Shown piece after piece: positions 44,901 to 56,900 of a stretch of DNA of 64,000 nucleotides. The notes below the pieces were generated by a model, which was given only the letters and a program-made list of their open reading frames with translations, was not told the origin of the DNA and did not search any database. Both the position numbers and the translations under genes were made by a program. The stretch covers positions 35,680,976-35,744,975 of the forward strand of contig OX381718.1 in the NCBI GenBank assembly GCA_947462335.1. Reading direction: 5' to 3'. Positions within the stretch are counted from its first letter, which is position 1. The number at the start of each line of letters is the position of its first letter. This DNA comes from Harmothoe impar. Its lineage: Eukaryota > Annelida > Polychaeta > Phyllodocida > Polynoidae.

Positions 44901-47900
44901 CTTCGGAGCAGCCAAATCTAACCCATGTTTCTTCAAATGGTCGAAACATGGATGATCAGGGGAAAGCTGGGTACTCCCTACCCAAACGGTGTCACTGACA
45001 GCCGCTACTTTCTCGTCTCCTTCCGTAATGGGCCTCCCTGCCTCATTGCCGGGCAACTGTTGGACAGAGATGTCCACCAGGCCAGCATCCGAACTCCCCA
45101 AGTCCGAAGCCACCCCTGGTATTCTTTCTGTCCTAAGAACTCCACTAGGCTCTACCTCTCTGGTATGTTGGCGTACTTCACTACCAGGGGTCGTCCTCTC
45201 GCCAGCTCGGACCACCCCACTTAGTTTCCCTCCTTTCCGGGAACCTTCGGGCTCGGAGCCGTGCACTCCGCAGCAAAATGACAAATCTCCAAGCAAATCT
45301 CCAAGCACCTATAGCACTTGGCGGTCCTCCGGTTGATCATCCTCCGGTTAGGCTGGGTAGCCCCCTGGATGGAAGTCGTCATTTTCTCAAACAATGCCGT
45401 AAAGAATGCGGCATCCGTCACAGGAGCCTTCTTCTCCGAGGACTCCTTCTTCGGGGGTGGCTCTCCTACCCCCTCCTGTTTCCTGTTCTTCCACGGAGGT
45501 TTAGAGGATTTACCATTCCTCTTAAACTGGGCCGCGGAAGCTGTTGCCTCCTCCTCGCTGCTTTCCCCTTCAGAGTGCTCCGGAGAACATTCCTGAATGG
45601 CAGACGATCCAGCGACTTTTTGAGGGCATGTATCTCTATGGCCTTAAAAAGGTCATCCAGAGACGTGTCCGCCCTCCACGTGTCATACACAACGTGTTGT
45701 ACGTCAGGATCCCTTAATCCGGCGAAGAATTGAGAGAACAGTTCCTTAGAGAATAAGGCATCATGGATTCCTGAAGAAGGGTGGACTTTCTTCAAGAGTC
45801 GCATTAATGCAAGACCGAATACTCTCGGAGCTTCGTTCTTGCCTTGCACTCGCTTCTTAAAAGCGACCATTGGATCGGTCAAGGCGGAACCTCCGAACAG
45901 TACGGTGCTGCCAGTATGGGCTAGGCTCACCAGCTATCCGCCTGGCTGCATTGGTCGATCCCCTAATTTTAGAGGTGATCGATAGGCATTTAGAAATGGC
46001 CGACGAAGTGTCCTGTTCTACTCCCACATTGTGCAATCCTATCCCAGCTATAGCAGGGTTCGTATCATACAGCTCCTGCATTGCTGAACTCAGGATTGAC
46101 CTCCTCGGAGTCTTCTTCGGACTTGTTCGTCCGGCAGACCCCCCTGTTGTAGTTGCAGCTTTCAACAGCTCCAGATACGCCTGGTACGTGCCATACGCTA
46201 CCACTTCTTTGGTTGGATCAATCCCCTGATTGAAGCACCAATTCTTCTCCACATCTGTCATATACTGACACTGCTGAGACAGAGCCAGTAACAACTGATG
46301 CTCCGCCTTCCCTTTCTCAAGCTCTTTCGCTTGTCTCTCCACCTCTTGCTCTTGTTGAGCCTGCGCAAGTTTAGCTTTTGCAGCCTCTCCGGCAGCCCTC
46401 AACCCCTCTGCTCGGGCTTTGAGTACTGCGGCTTCCTGTTTGGCCAACTCCTCGGCCAACACAGCATTTTCGTTCATACGTTTCTTTTGCTGCTCTATGA
46501 CAGCCTCCTGTTGTCGGAACAACTCTCGTCTCTCGTCTTCTAGAGCTTTTTGCTCCTGGAACATCTTTTCTGTTTGACAGGTTTGCCATTCAGCCAAGCT
46601 TATCAGAGTATGATACTTCTTGGCTGCTGCTTCTTGGATCGCCGCCTTATTCAGACGTTCCGCCTCCAATAACTTTTCTTGCTTTTGCAATTTCTCTTGC
46701 TGAGTAGTTACCCAGTCGGTCAAAGGATTTTGAACCTTCGCACCCCCTGCTCCAGATGCTACGGAGACTATCTCCTTCGGCATTGGTCGGATGCCAGGTA
46801 TACCCACTTTTGGAGAGTATACGCTGGCCATTCCCCTGCCCCTAGCTCTGCCTATCTTTCCGGGTCTACCCGGAGTTGAGGCAAATTGGGCACCTTCTAT
46901 CGTCACTCCGTGTCCACCTGGTAGATTCGGAGTGTCCGTGAAACTCATATAATGGCCAGCTGTCCGGCTTCCATTATCCGCAGAGGCATAGGAGGTACTA
47001 CTACAGTCCGCCCTACTGTCCTGAATGCTCTGGCGAGCTTCCAACAAGAATGCCTGCATTGCAGTTTTTTTCGTCCTCAACAACTCACATTCAGCGGCTA
47101 GACTTTGGCGGGCTTCCTTCAGAGTGTCCGTATCTCGGATGAGTTCCGTCCGCAGACCCGCAGCTTCATTTGCCATCCTATCTCTGGCCTCGCAAATCTG
47201 GTTCAGGTCCGTGTTCGCATTATGGAATTCGGACCTGACCACGCTCAAGGACTGGGTCAGTTTCTCATTCTCTTCCAGCAAAGTTGATAACCTTGCATCT
47301 TTCTCCTTTATCTTGGAGTTTTGGTGACATATCGCACCCTCCAGAGAAATCAATTTATCAGGCCATTCTACAGACTTCGTCTGTATGGTCATCAATTCTC
47401 TTTGGGCAAGTTGCAGTCGTTCCTGCACCCTTGCCTCCCTGTAGTCATCGAAGTGACCTTCCTCCGGATTGCCATACATCCGAGGTGTAGGAGCCGCTGC
47501 ACAAGATCCGCCAATGTTAAACATTGACAGGTTCATCTCTTCTAATGATCGACTCATTAACTCGGGCCCTCGTGGCCCTAGAACTTTCGCACCTCTCGTT
47601 GGGGTATCTGCCTCCTCTACAGCAAATGTCTCCCGAGGTCTCCCGATGATGTTTGCACTTCATCGGGAGACCTCCATACTCCGACCAGAGTACGTGGTCT
47701 GTGCTTTGCACAGGCTAACCTGTGTTTTCACTCAGAACTGGTCACGGCACCAGTGAAATAAACGATACTTTGTCCTTTATAATATTGTTGTATTATTAAG
47801 TAAAGAACCAAAGTCGACACAGTTTGGATCAAGTGTTACAGGTTGCGAATCACAGGTTTACTCAGGAACCTAGACAGGCAAAGCTATATCAATGCGAACT

Positions 47901-50900
47901 CCCAAAAGAGTTCGGAGCGGGTTAGTAGGCTCGTAGCCAATACGATCACAGGGCCTCTGTCCTAGCGTGGATCCAGAGTGACCGACGAGTCCCATCGGAT
48001 GCCGGCTATATATAGGCAGCCAGCCTGCGCGCACACACGCAGACCGGAAGCCTATAGCGACCTCTGTCCATACCCCAAGCCCGGGGTAGGTGCTGCCACC
48101 TGCCGTCGGGCTGAAGGGTTCGGACGGAGTTCACAACACAGCATCCAACAGAACCCGTCATATAAACCCCATATAACTCTAGCCCCTACATTATGATGAA
48201 TCAAGCGCTGTGAGATGCACACATAATAGTATGAACATCCGTGTTGATGTTCCCACCAATAAATACTGAAGAAATTAGCCATTTTTTTGAAAATTAACTA
48301 TTTTCAAATGTCAACTTTTGCACGCGTGAAGTCGAGCAAGCCGGAAGTGACGCTATTCTTTCCGTCCCCCTTCACTGGAGAGTTCCAAAACAAATCCAAC
48401 ATGGCTTCGTCTCCACGTTTCAAAGTCGGCCAATTTGTAGAGGTGCTGGTGGATAATGAATGGTCTCTTGGGTACATAACTAGTATGACGAGCACCCCAA
48501 ACGTTTCTTACAGCGTGCAATCAATGACTGATGAGCGTATCAGTATACACAACGCTAAAAACATGAGGGTAAGCCAGCTCGATATGGGAGACGACGAAGA
48601 AATCCCACTACCTGAAGTCTACCAGCCAGCGCCTGCCACCGCCCCGAAAAAAAGATTTGGAACGACTACAACCGGTGAAGTAAAAGACCTGGAAATGGCC
48701 GCTAAGGGAAGAAATACTCATCGTCAAACAGCATGGGGAATGAGGATTTTCAGAGGTACATATGTCATATATTAGCCATTAATTTATCGAGTGTATTTTC
48801 GTCGAAATAGCGCTGTCAAAATGACTACTTTCTTAACCAGAGTTCCGGGCCGCGGCAGGGGGCCGCGCCAGCATGAATATGCAATTTCTGACCTCAGGGA
48901 GCGGTTATTATTTCAAACGATACTGACGTGTCTGTACTAATCGTATGTAATTCTGTTCTTAGGTTAATAGCATTTCAATCTTTTTTTATTATATTTTACA
49001 GAATGGCTGGTGGAAACTAAGGAACCTATGCAGTTCGAATTACTACCTAAGAACGAGGTGTGCCAGCTCCTAAAACGATTCTATGCTGAAGTTCGCACCT
49101 AGGAAGGCAGTGAGTACAGCAAGAAATCCATGGTGTGTATCCGTGCAGCCATACAAAGACATATGAATGAGCCTCCGTTTAATGTGAATTATAATTTGAT
49201 AACCGATCCTGCCTTTATTTCGGCAAATAATGTCCTAAAAGGCCAAATAAAGGTCAATAAGGCTACAGGGTTAGATGTATCAACACATTACATCCCAATC
49301 ACCAAGGCAGATAAGGCTCTCATGTACTCCTCAGGAACTCTGTCTCATAATACTCCCAAAACTCTCCAGCACAAGATCTATTATGAAGTCTCTCTACACT
49401 TTGGTCAGCGTGCCAGGGAGGGTCTCCATGAGCTGAAACAGAAGGATATCATCTTCAGAACTGATTCCGAGGGTATCGAATATGCTACATTAGCCTTCAA
49501 TCCAGCCGAAAAGAACCATACTAGGCTCTCACAAGATGGTCAAGAACATGAGCAAAGGATGTACGCTACAGGGAAACCTGATTGCCCCCTTGCTTCACTC
49601 AAGTTCTATTTGTCTAAATTGACCCCTTCTAACCCTTCTTTCTTCCAGACTCCAAAAGCTAAAGGCTGGAAGTTAAGTACCTTATGGTACACAAAATCAG
49701 CTGTGGGCATAAATACAATTGGGAAATTTATGCCAACAATTTCGGAAATTGCCAAATTGAGTCAGATATACACTAACCATTGTGTGAGGTCCACCTGTGT
49801 TACTGTATTGAGGAATGCTGGGTTGTCTTCGAGTGACATAAAAGCAGTCACAGGTCATAAGAGTGAGGCCAGCATAGAGTCATATTCCAAAACTCCTGAT
49901 ACAATCAGAAAGACCATGAGTCATACTCTGGCCGGTATTCCTAAAGAGTCAACTCCTCATGAGTCTACGGTCTCTGTGGTTAATGTGCAGAAAAATCCCA
50001 ATGCTTCAGGCCTTTTCTGTAATGCCACATTTAATAATTGTAAGGTGACTGTACTATACAAATAATCATTTATTTGTGAAAAATGCATACTATGAAGCCA
50101 GTTGGCTCTAAAATTATGCTATGTTATATTATGTTCCTTACTAATAACAAAATGTATTTTGTTGTTACCAATAGCGTGTTCATTTCTTATTTCTTGGGTG
50201 CCAAACGACATTAGGCCCTTTTATATAATGAATGCTCCCAAAGTCCTCCCTCCGCCAGAACGAGGCTCTCAAAAACCATCATGGTGCCGCCTATCAACAC
50301 CGTTTCACTTCGCGTAAATTGTTCAAAATGGCTAAATTAGGAAGATATTAAGGTAAATTTTTACATTTTTATCTGAAAATCGTATAATAAACCTAATATT
50401 GTATGGCTAACAGGCACACTCGGGGGCTGTATCGCTGGATATCGTCACTCGTGCCGATATCCAGCGATACAGCCCTTTGTGTGCCTGTTAGCTATACATT
50501 ATTGGTTAACTATCGATTCCCACCAGTCTACTAATTATAACTGTCACCAGGGTGTCTACATAAAATGGTATATACCCCCCTCCCCCTTAAACAGGCCGCC
50601 ACATGCTACTGATGTGGGTAAAAAACCCCATCTAAATACACAATGCCTCCATTGTGTATACCTAGAAGCCAATGTGTAATCATCAAATCTAAGAGGTTAC
50701 TATAGTCTAGCCAGGGAGCGTGTTGAGGAGAGGGTGATGTGTTGGACCGTAAGAGGACAACATGGGCAACATTCATACTAAGGATGTCGCCTCACCTGGA
50801 TGAAGTTGCGACAGTTGGTCATTGTGACAGTGCAGAGGAGTGTGTTTATGTTGGCAATACGACCATGTTGGATCTTGGGATGGACAATGTTTTGGTGTGT

Positions 50901-53900
50901 GGCATTCATGTGGAAGGAACGTGTTACTTCCCCGGTAGGGATCAGTTGTTGGAGCAGATGTTGAACCAGTGTAAATCATGCATTTCTGTAATATCACTAA
51001 AATGGTATACTGGAAGTCCTGAGGAATCCATTATTAAAGTAACCCAATTAGAGTGACTGCTTTTATACTATAAGCAAGTTGGGATGACGGATAATTGAAG
51101 GTCGTAGGCCTAGGTCTAGATTAGTCTAGTAAATTTAACCCATTTGGTGTGATGCTGCACAATCGGTGCATCCAGATACCCCCTCAGCGGTTTCCTCGCC
51201 GACTTCACATTCAATGAATGGCAGAAATATCCCAAATAAAGATGATTCAGCGAGCCTAACCCCTAGAAATCAATCTGTTCTTAGTCCACCGACCGTCCCA
51301 AGGCATACATTTATTGATTTAACGGGTAATAATGCGCAAAACAGTGATTTTGCGAACGCTTCCTCTCGCACGATTCAAAATAATATCCAACTCTCGCGCC
51401 CTCTCGCGGGAACGCGAGATACCACGAGACCTTCGCTTGTGACGTCACGGGATTCCCCCTCCCCGAGCGGGGGAACCCCTCCACGGACTCATCAAGGCAC
51501 TCGACAACCACAAAATGTCGAAAATAGCCAAAATAACAACGATTCCACCATTGTTCAAGTGCCCCCTACATTGAATAACGATGCCACTGCCCGCATCGAT
51601 CAAAATTCCATGAATATAGGCCGCCCTACTTCCGAGAACAGTAAAAACCCCGCTCCAAAAAGAGCCACGCCCACCCAGATCACTTCTTATATGATCCCTA
51701 AAACCCCTTTGACTGTCACATCAGCCACACCTGGCACTAACAACTCCACCACCATCAAAGAAACCCCCTTGTTGTGATTTCACACTTCCAATCACCATCC
51801 AGACCTAATAGAGCACCCCTAAAAATCTCTTTCAATATGGATGAAAACTTCAATTTAACTGCACCTCACTCTGTTCTATTCCAGGGCTCTGCACCAAGGA
51901 CAAGTGCCTTTGTCCGGATGGAGGTGGACAACAACCTGACCCCTAGCGGCTTAACCCATTAGACACAACCTATGTCCCCACACCCAACACCGCAACTCCG
52001 GCTGTGGGAACTGTAGTCTCTACACTCGGACCAGCCTTCATCCCTACCGCCAGCACCTCTAATGCTACTGCTGGGATAGGCATAATGGCTCCATCCACCA
52101 ACCAGGCTACCATCACCACAGGCTTCTCCCAGATGACCGCAGAAGCTCAAGTAGCCTTCCTACAGAACACCATCCATCAGATGCTTGGTTCAGCCCATAC
52201 AAACCCCAGCCACACCCACCCCAAACCCAATTATCCCCAGTCAAGTGGTCGCACCCCATCTTATGCCTATCAATATCGAAAATGCCAGCGGCAAACAGGC
52301 ATATTTCCTGTCCGACTCCTACCTGAGGCGGCTGATACCTGGCGGCTCTACCGGGGGTGTTATGAAAAATGTGCACACTCCAGATTAAGGGCCGATTTCT
52401 TCAGGCACTTGGCCCATGTTAACCGATTTCCTGCATGGACCACAGGTGTACTACCACCCGGTGGCCTCATCACCACAACAGAATCGGCTCTAGCCCTGGT
52501 CGGCATGCGACGCACACAAGCCATATCCACCCTCAACACTATGGCGTCCATTTTGGACAATAAGGCTGATGGCCTGCGCGTCAATATGGAGGCATATTAT
52601 GCCGCGATGCAGGCGCATTATGACCGCCAGAATGCAACACCTGGTAGTCCAGAATATTATGAGTTTCTCCCCGCCTGCACCCTTGCCACTCAGGTCGTGG
52701 AGAGAGCAACGGCTGAGTTGAACAAGAAACGACGAAGCAACTCAATTCAAAGACAGACCACAAGATGCCCTGTGGTCTGGCATCCCGGCCAAACTACGAC
52801 CGGGATACAACCCCCATGCTATCTCTGGGGCGAACAACATCCTCCAGACAAGGGACCCTCATTCCCTTGCACAGGTCAGCCCTCTGGTTTCACCCTTGAC
52901 GACTGGCACCAACCCCAAACAGCTCTCACCCTGGAGCAAATACTAGCTGCAGAAAACTGAAGCCGAAGCCCCGCGAAGCATGAACCAGGTTTTTTCCACT
53001 CAGTGGAACTGCGGCAACAACCAGAGAGCCCCCCGTCCTTGGAATACTCAAGGCGGGACAACGGGAAGCCCGAACAATCAGCGACAATCAGCTACAAACA
53101 ACCCATGCTCCCAACCCGGGCGTCGCCGCAACCAGGGAACCCCAGAGAACAACCAGGGACGCCCTCGCCGACCACGAGTGGACCTGGTGGACCTCCTCCG
53201 TCAGGCGGGCCACATCTAAATCCCCTACACCAGGCCTCCAACAGTGCTTCGATAGATCCGGATATACCACTTTTGTTCAATCCTATTTTTGACAATCCCT
53301 TCGAAGACGAAACCCTTGTAGAAGCATTCAAATTATATTGTATGGACTATCTGCCACTCCTGTACGACTATCAAAACTCAAATGGTAATGCTACAATCAA
53401 CTCTGCTAATGATAAATCTCTAGACTGCCATTCCAGTGTTGTTAATCTTTCAGATCATCAGCTATCAGAAGGGGAGTTCACCCTCTTGCAAAAAGGTCTC
53501 ACATTTGTAAGCACCCCACCAGCACCAGACCCCGGTATTATCATGGAAGACATTAACAAATTCCATCGTAGTGTTAATAGACATATAGCGCTAAGCAAAT
53601 TTGACGAGAAGGCTTCCCCTCCAAGTCCCTTTTAAGGACCACAAATTCAAATGTCCGTCCAAATGGAACCCTCCAGCTCCCGGTATAGTAGAACATATGG
53701 CCCTACTTAATCAGCGAGACATAGAAAAGAGTTATCCTAAAATAAAACCCCGCTCCAACCTAACTTGGTCCGAAAAACAAGCTAAAATAACTCTCTCGAA
53801 AAATCCTAGTATAGGCATCAAAAAAGCAGACAAGGGTTCCGCAGTAGTACTTCAGAATAGATCTGACTACATCAAAGAAGGCCTCAGCCAACTAAATGAC

Positions 53901-56900
53901 AGAGACTTCTATAGACTGCAAGAAGACAATCTCACCGAGATCCACAATAACACCATCACTAAAGAGGTAACCAGAATGTGCTATCAAGGTGAGATCCATT
54001 TACAAACAGCTGAATATCTATTCGCAGAAAAACCTAGGACACCTAACTTGTACCTATTACCCAAAATTCCTAAAAATGTCCTCCCCCCTCCAGGTAGGCC
54101 TATTGTTTCGGCAAATGGATGCCCTACAGAGAAAATTTCCCAATTCGTTGATTTTTTCCTACAACCCATTATCCCATAACTACCATCTTTTCTAAAAGAT
54201 TCGGGAGACTTCATAAACACTCTATTAGATCTCGTCATCCCCGAGGGAGCCATTTTGGCCACCATGGATGTGACCAGTCTCTATATAATACTAACATCCC
54301 TACACCTGAAGGCATCACAGCTGTAGGTAAAGCCTTAGCCACAGTGAGACACCCGAATCTGAACCCCACTAATCATTCCCTATGCAAACTATTAGAATTG
54401 GTCCTTACATGCAACAACTTTCAGTTTGATGACAAGGATTTCCTCCAAATTAGTGGAACAGCAATGGGAACAAAACTGGCACCAGCTTATGCCAATATCT
54501 TCATGGGAGACTTCGAGAACAGGTTTGTATATCCCTACCACACTCAACCTCTAGTTTGGAAACGATACATTGATGATGTGTTCATCATTTGGACTCATGG
54601 CAAACCTGCATTAGATATCTTCCTGCACCATTTAAATACATGTCACAAAACAATAAAGTTCACAATGGAAGATTCCACCACTACGGTAAATTTCCTAGAC
54701 ATCACGGTCATCAAAAACACTGAAAACAAACTAGAAACCACTCTCTATTGCAAACCCACAGACAGTCACAATTACCTCCTGTACTCCTCAGAACACCCCA
54801 GGCACGTAGTCAGAGCTATCCCATACTCTCAATTCATCAGAGTCAAACGGATCTGCACTAGAGACTCAGAATTCCTCAGAAATTCCCTCATGCTCTGCAC
54901 ACATTTCCTACACAGAAAATATCCTCGGAATCTCCTCCTAGATTCTCTCACAAGGGCAAAACTCCAAACTCGGGCTGAACTAATCAAACCAAAAACAAAA
55001 CTCACAAATACTGGTAGACCAAAAGCATTTTATTGCATCACTACCCACAATCCTCACAATCCCCCAATAAAACAAATTCTCACAGAGAGCTGGGACCAGA
55101 TGAAAAAGACAAAAACCACACAAGAGTTCCACGAGCACAAACTCGTCTTTGGCAACAGACGCAACAAAAGTCTGGGTGATGAACTGGTGAGAGCATCCAC
55201 CAGCCAAAAGACCCCCACCACCAAGGTCCCACACATTAGAAAGTACCCGTGTAACACTCCTCTGAACTGTCAATACTGCCAGAAACTCAACAAAAGTGGT
55301 TTCATTCAATCAACCACTACTGGCAGGAAGTTCAGGACTTTCACTTCTGTCAACTGTCAAAGTGCCAACATCATCTATGCCATCACCTGCACATCCTGCG
55401 GCATACAGTATGTTGGCCAAACCCTGGAACGCCTAATGGACAGATTCCAGGGGCACAGTGGGGACATAGACAACAACCGGGATAAACCAGTTGGCAGACA
55501 TTTCAATCTATGCCCCCCCCCCTTCACAGAAACCAGCAAGGTGGAAAGGCTTTGAAATAACAGTACTAAGTTTCATAAAAAGCCCCCCAAGAACCCCAGC
55601 TGGAATAATGGAACTTAACGTGGAGGAACGAAGGTGGATGCACCGATTGTGCAGCATCACACCAAATGGGTTAAATTTACTAGACTAATCTAGACCTAGG
55701 CCTACGACCTTCAATTATCTGTCATCCCAACATGATCAACACCAAGAGGGTCCCACATACCTAGGTATAGAATTAACATGACACCTATAGAATGCCATGC
55801 TGACATTGTCCAACCAAAATACCCTATGCTGTATTGTTGCCACATGGGCCACCTACTACTATCGCGGCCCCCACCCTCAACTCTCCTTTTGTATGGGTAC
55901 CCAGATAAACAAACTAAGCCCTGTTTATCCAATTACCGTTGACTACAGTTTAAGGTAAAGGTTAACAACGAGGGACATTGGCGCTTAACTGTTGTCACAA
56001 CCGTGACCCGGCCTATTTATTTAGAAATAACAAAATAAAAAAAATAAAAAGTCTCTGCCGGCCTGCTGCTGGCCTTGCTGCTTGCTTGCTTGCTGCTGGC
56101 TACCTCCTCTCCCCTGGAGGAGAGTTCCACGGCTGGTGCCGGGGGGAGGCCCTAGGTGGCACTGGTAGGACCACTCATATAGGAATAACTTCCCCAATGG
56201 AAGTTATGCTCGACGTGTCATTCAATCTTGTGTACCAATTTAAGTCACACTTAAAACACTACTGAACATCATATTTCTGATCCCCTCCTAAAATTAGACC
56301 ATTCTAAAAGGAACGAAGGTGGATGCACCGATTGTGCAGCATCACACCAAATGGGTTAAATTTACTAGACTAATCTAGACCTAGGCCTACGACCTTCAAT
56401 TATCTGTCATCCCAACATGATCAACACCAAGAGGGTCCCACATACCTAGGTATAGAATTTACATGACACCTATAGAATGCCATGCTGACATTGTCCAACC
56501 AAAATACCCTATGCTGTATTGTTGCCACATGGGCCACCTACTACTATCGCGGCCCCCACCCTCAACTCTCCTTTTGTATGGGTACCCAGATAAACAAACT
56601 AAGCCCTGTTTATCCAATTACCGTTGACTACAGTTTAAGGTAAAGGTTAACAACGAGGGACATTGGCGCTTAACTGTTGTCACAACCGTGACCCGGCCTA
56701 TTTATTTAGAAATAACAAAATAAAAAAAATAAAAAGTCTCTGCCGGCCTGCTGCTGGCCTTGCTGCTTGCTTGCTTGCTGCTGGCTACCTCCTCTCCCCT
56801 GGAGGAGAGTTCCACGGCTGGTGCCGGGGGGAGGCCCTAGGTGGCACTGGTAGGACCACTCATATAGGAATAACTTCCCCAATGGAAGTTATGCCCGACG

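Larger units (their letters stand above)
36878..48190 (-). mobile_element. Gypsy-B: second Ty3/Gypsy element with ORF3/ORF4
   Basis: 11.3 kb with LTRs at 36878-37313 and 47754-48190, flanked by TTAT (36874-36877 and 48191-48194). The minus-strand order LTR - PBS - gag - pol - ORF3 - ORF4 - LTR is the same as Gypsy-A, with the same tRNA-His-type PBS. LTRs differ at several positions and coding is heavily frameshifted, so it is older than Gypsy-A. It sits in the last intron of the receptor in the same orientation as the gene. It carries an inserted copy of receptor 3' flank at 38093-38458. Confidence 0.93.
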
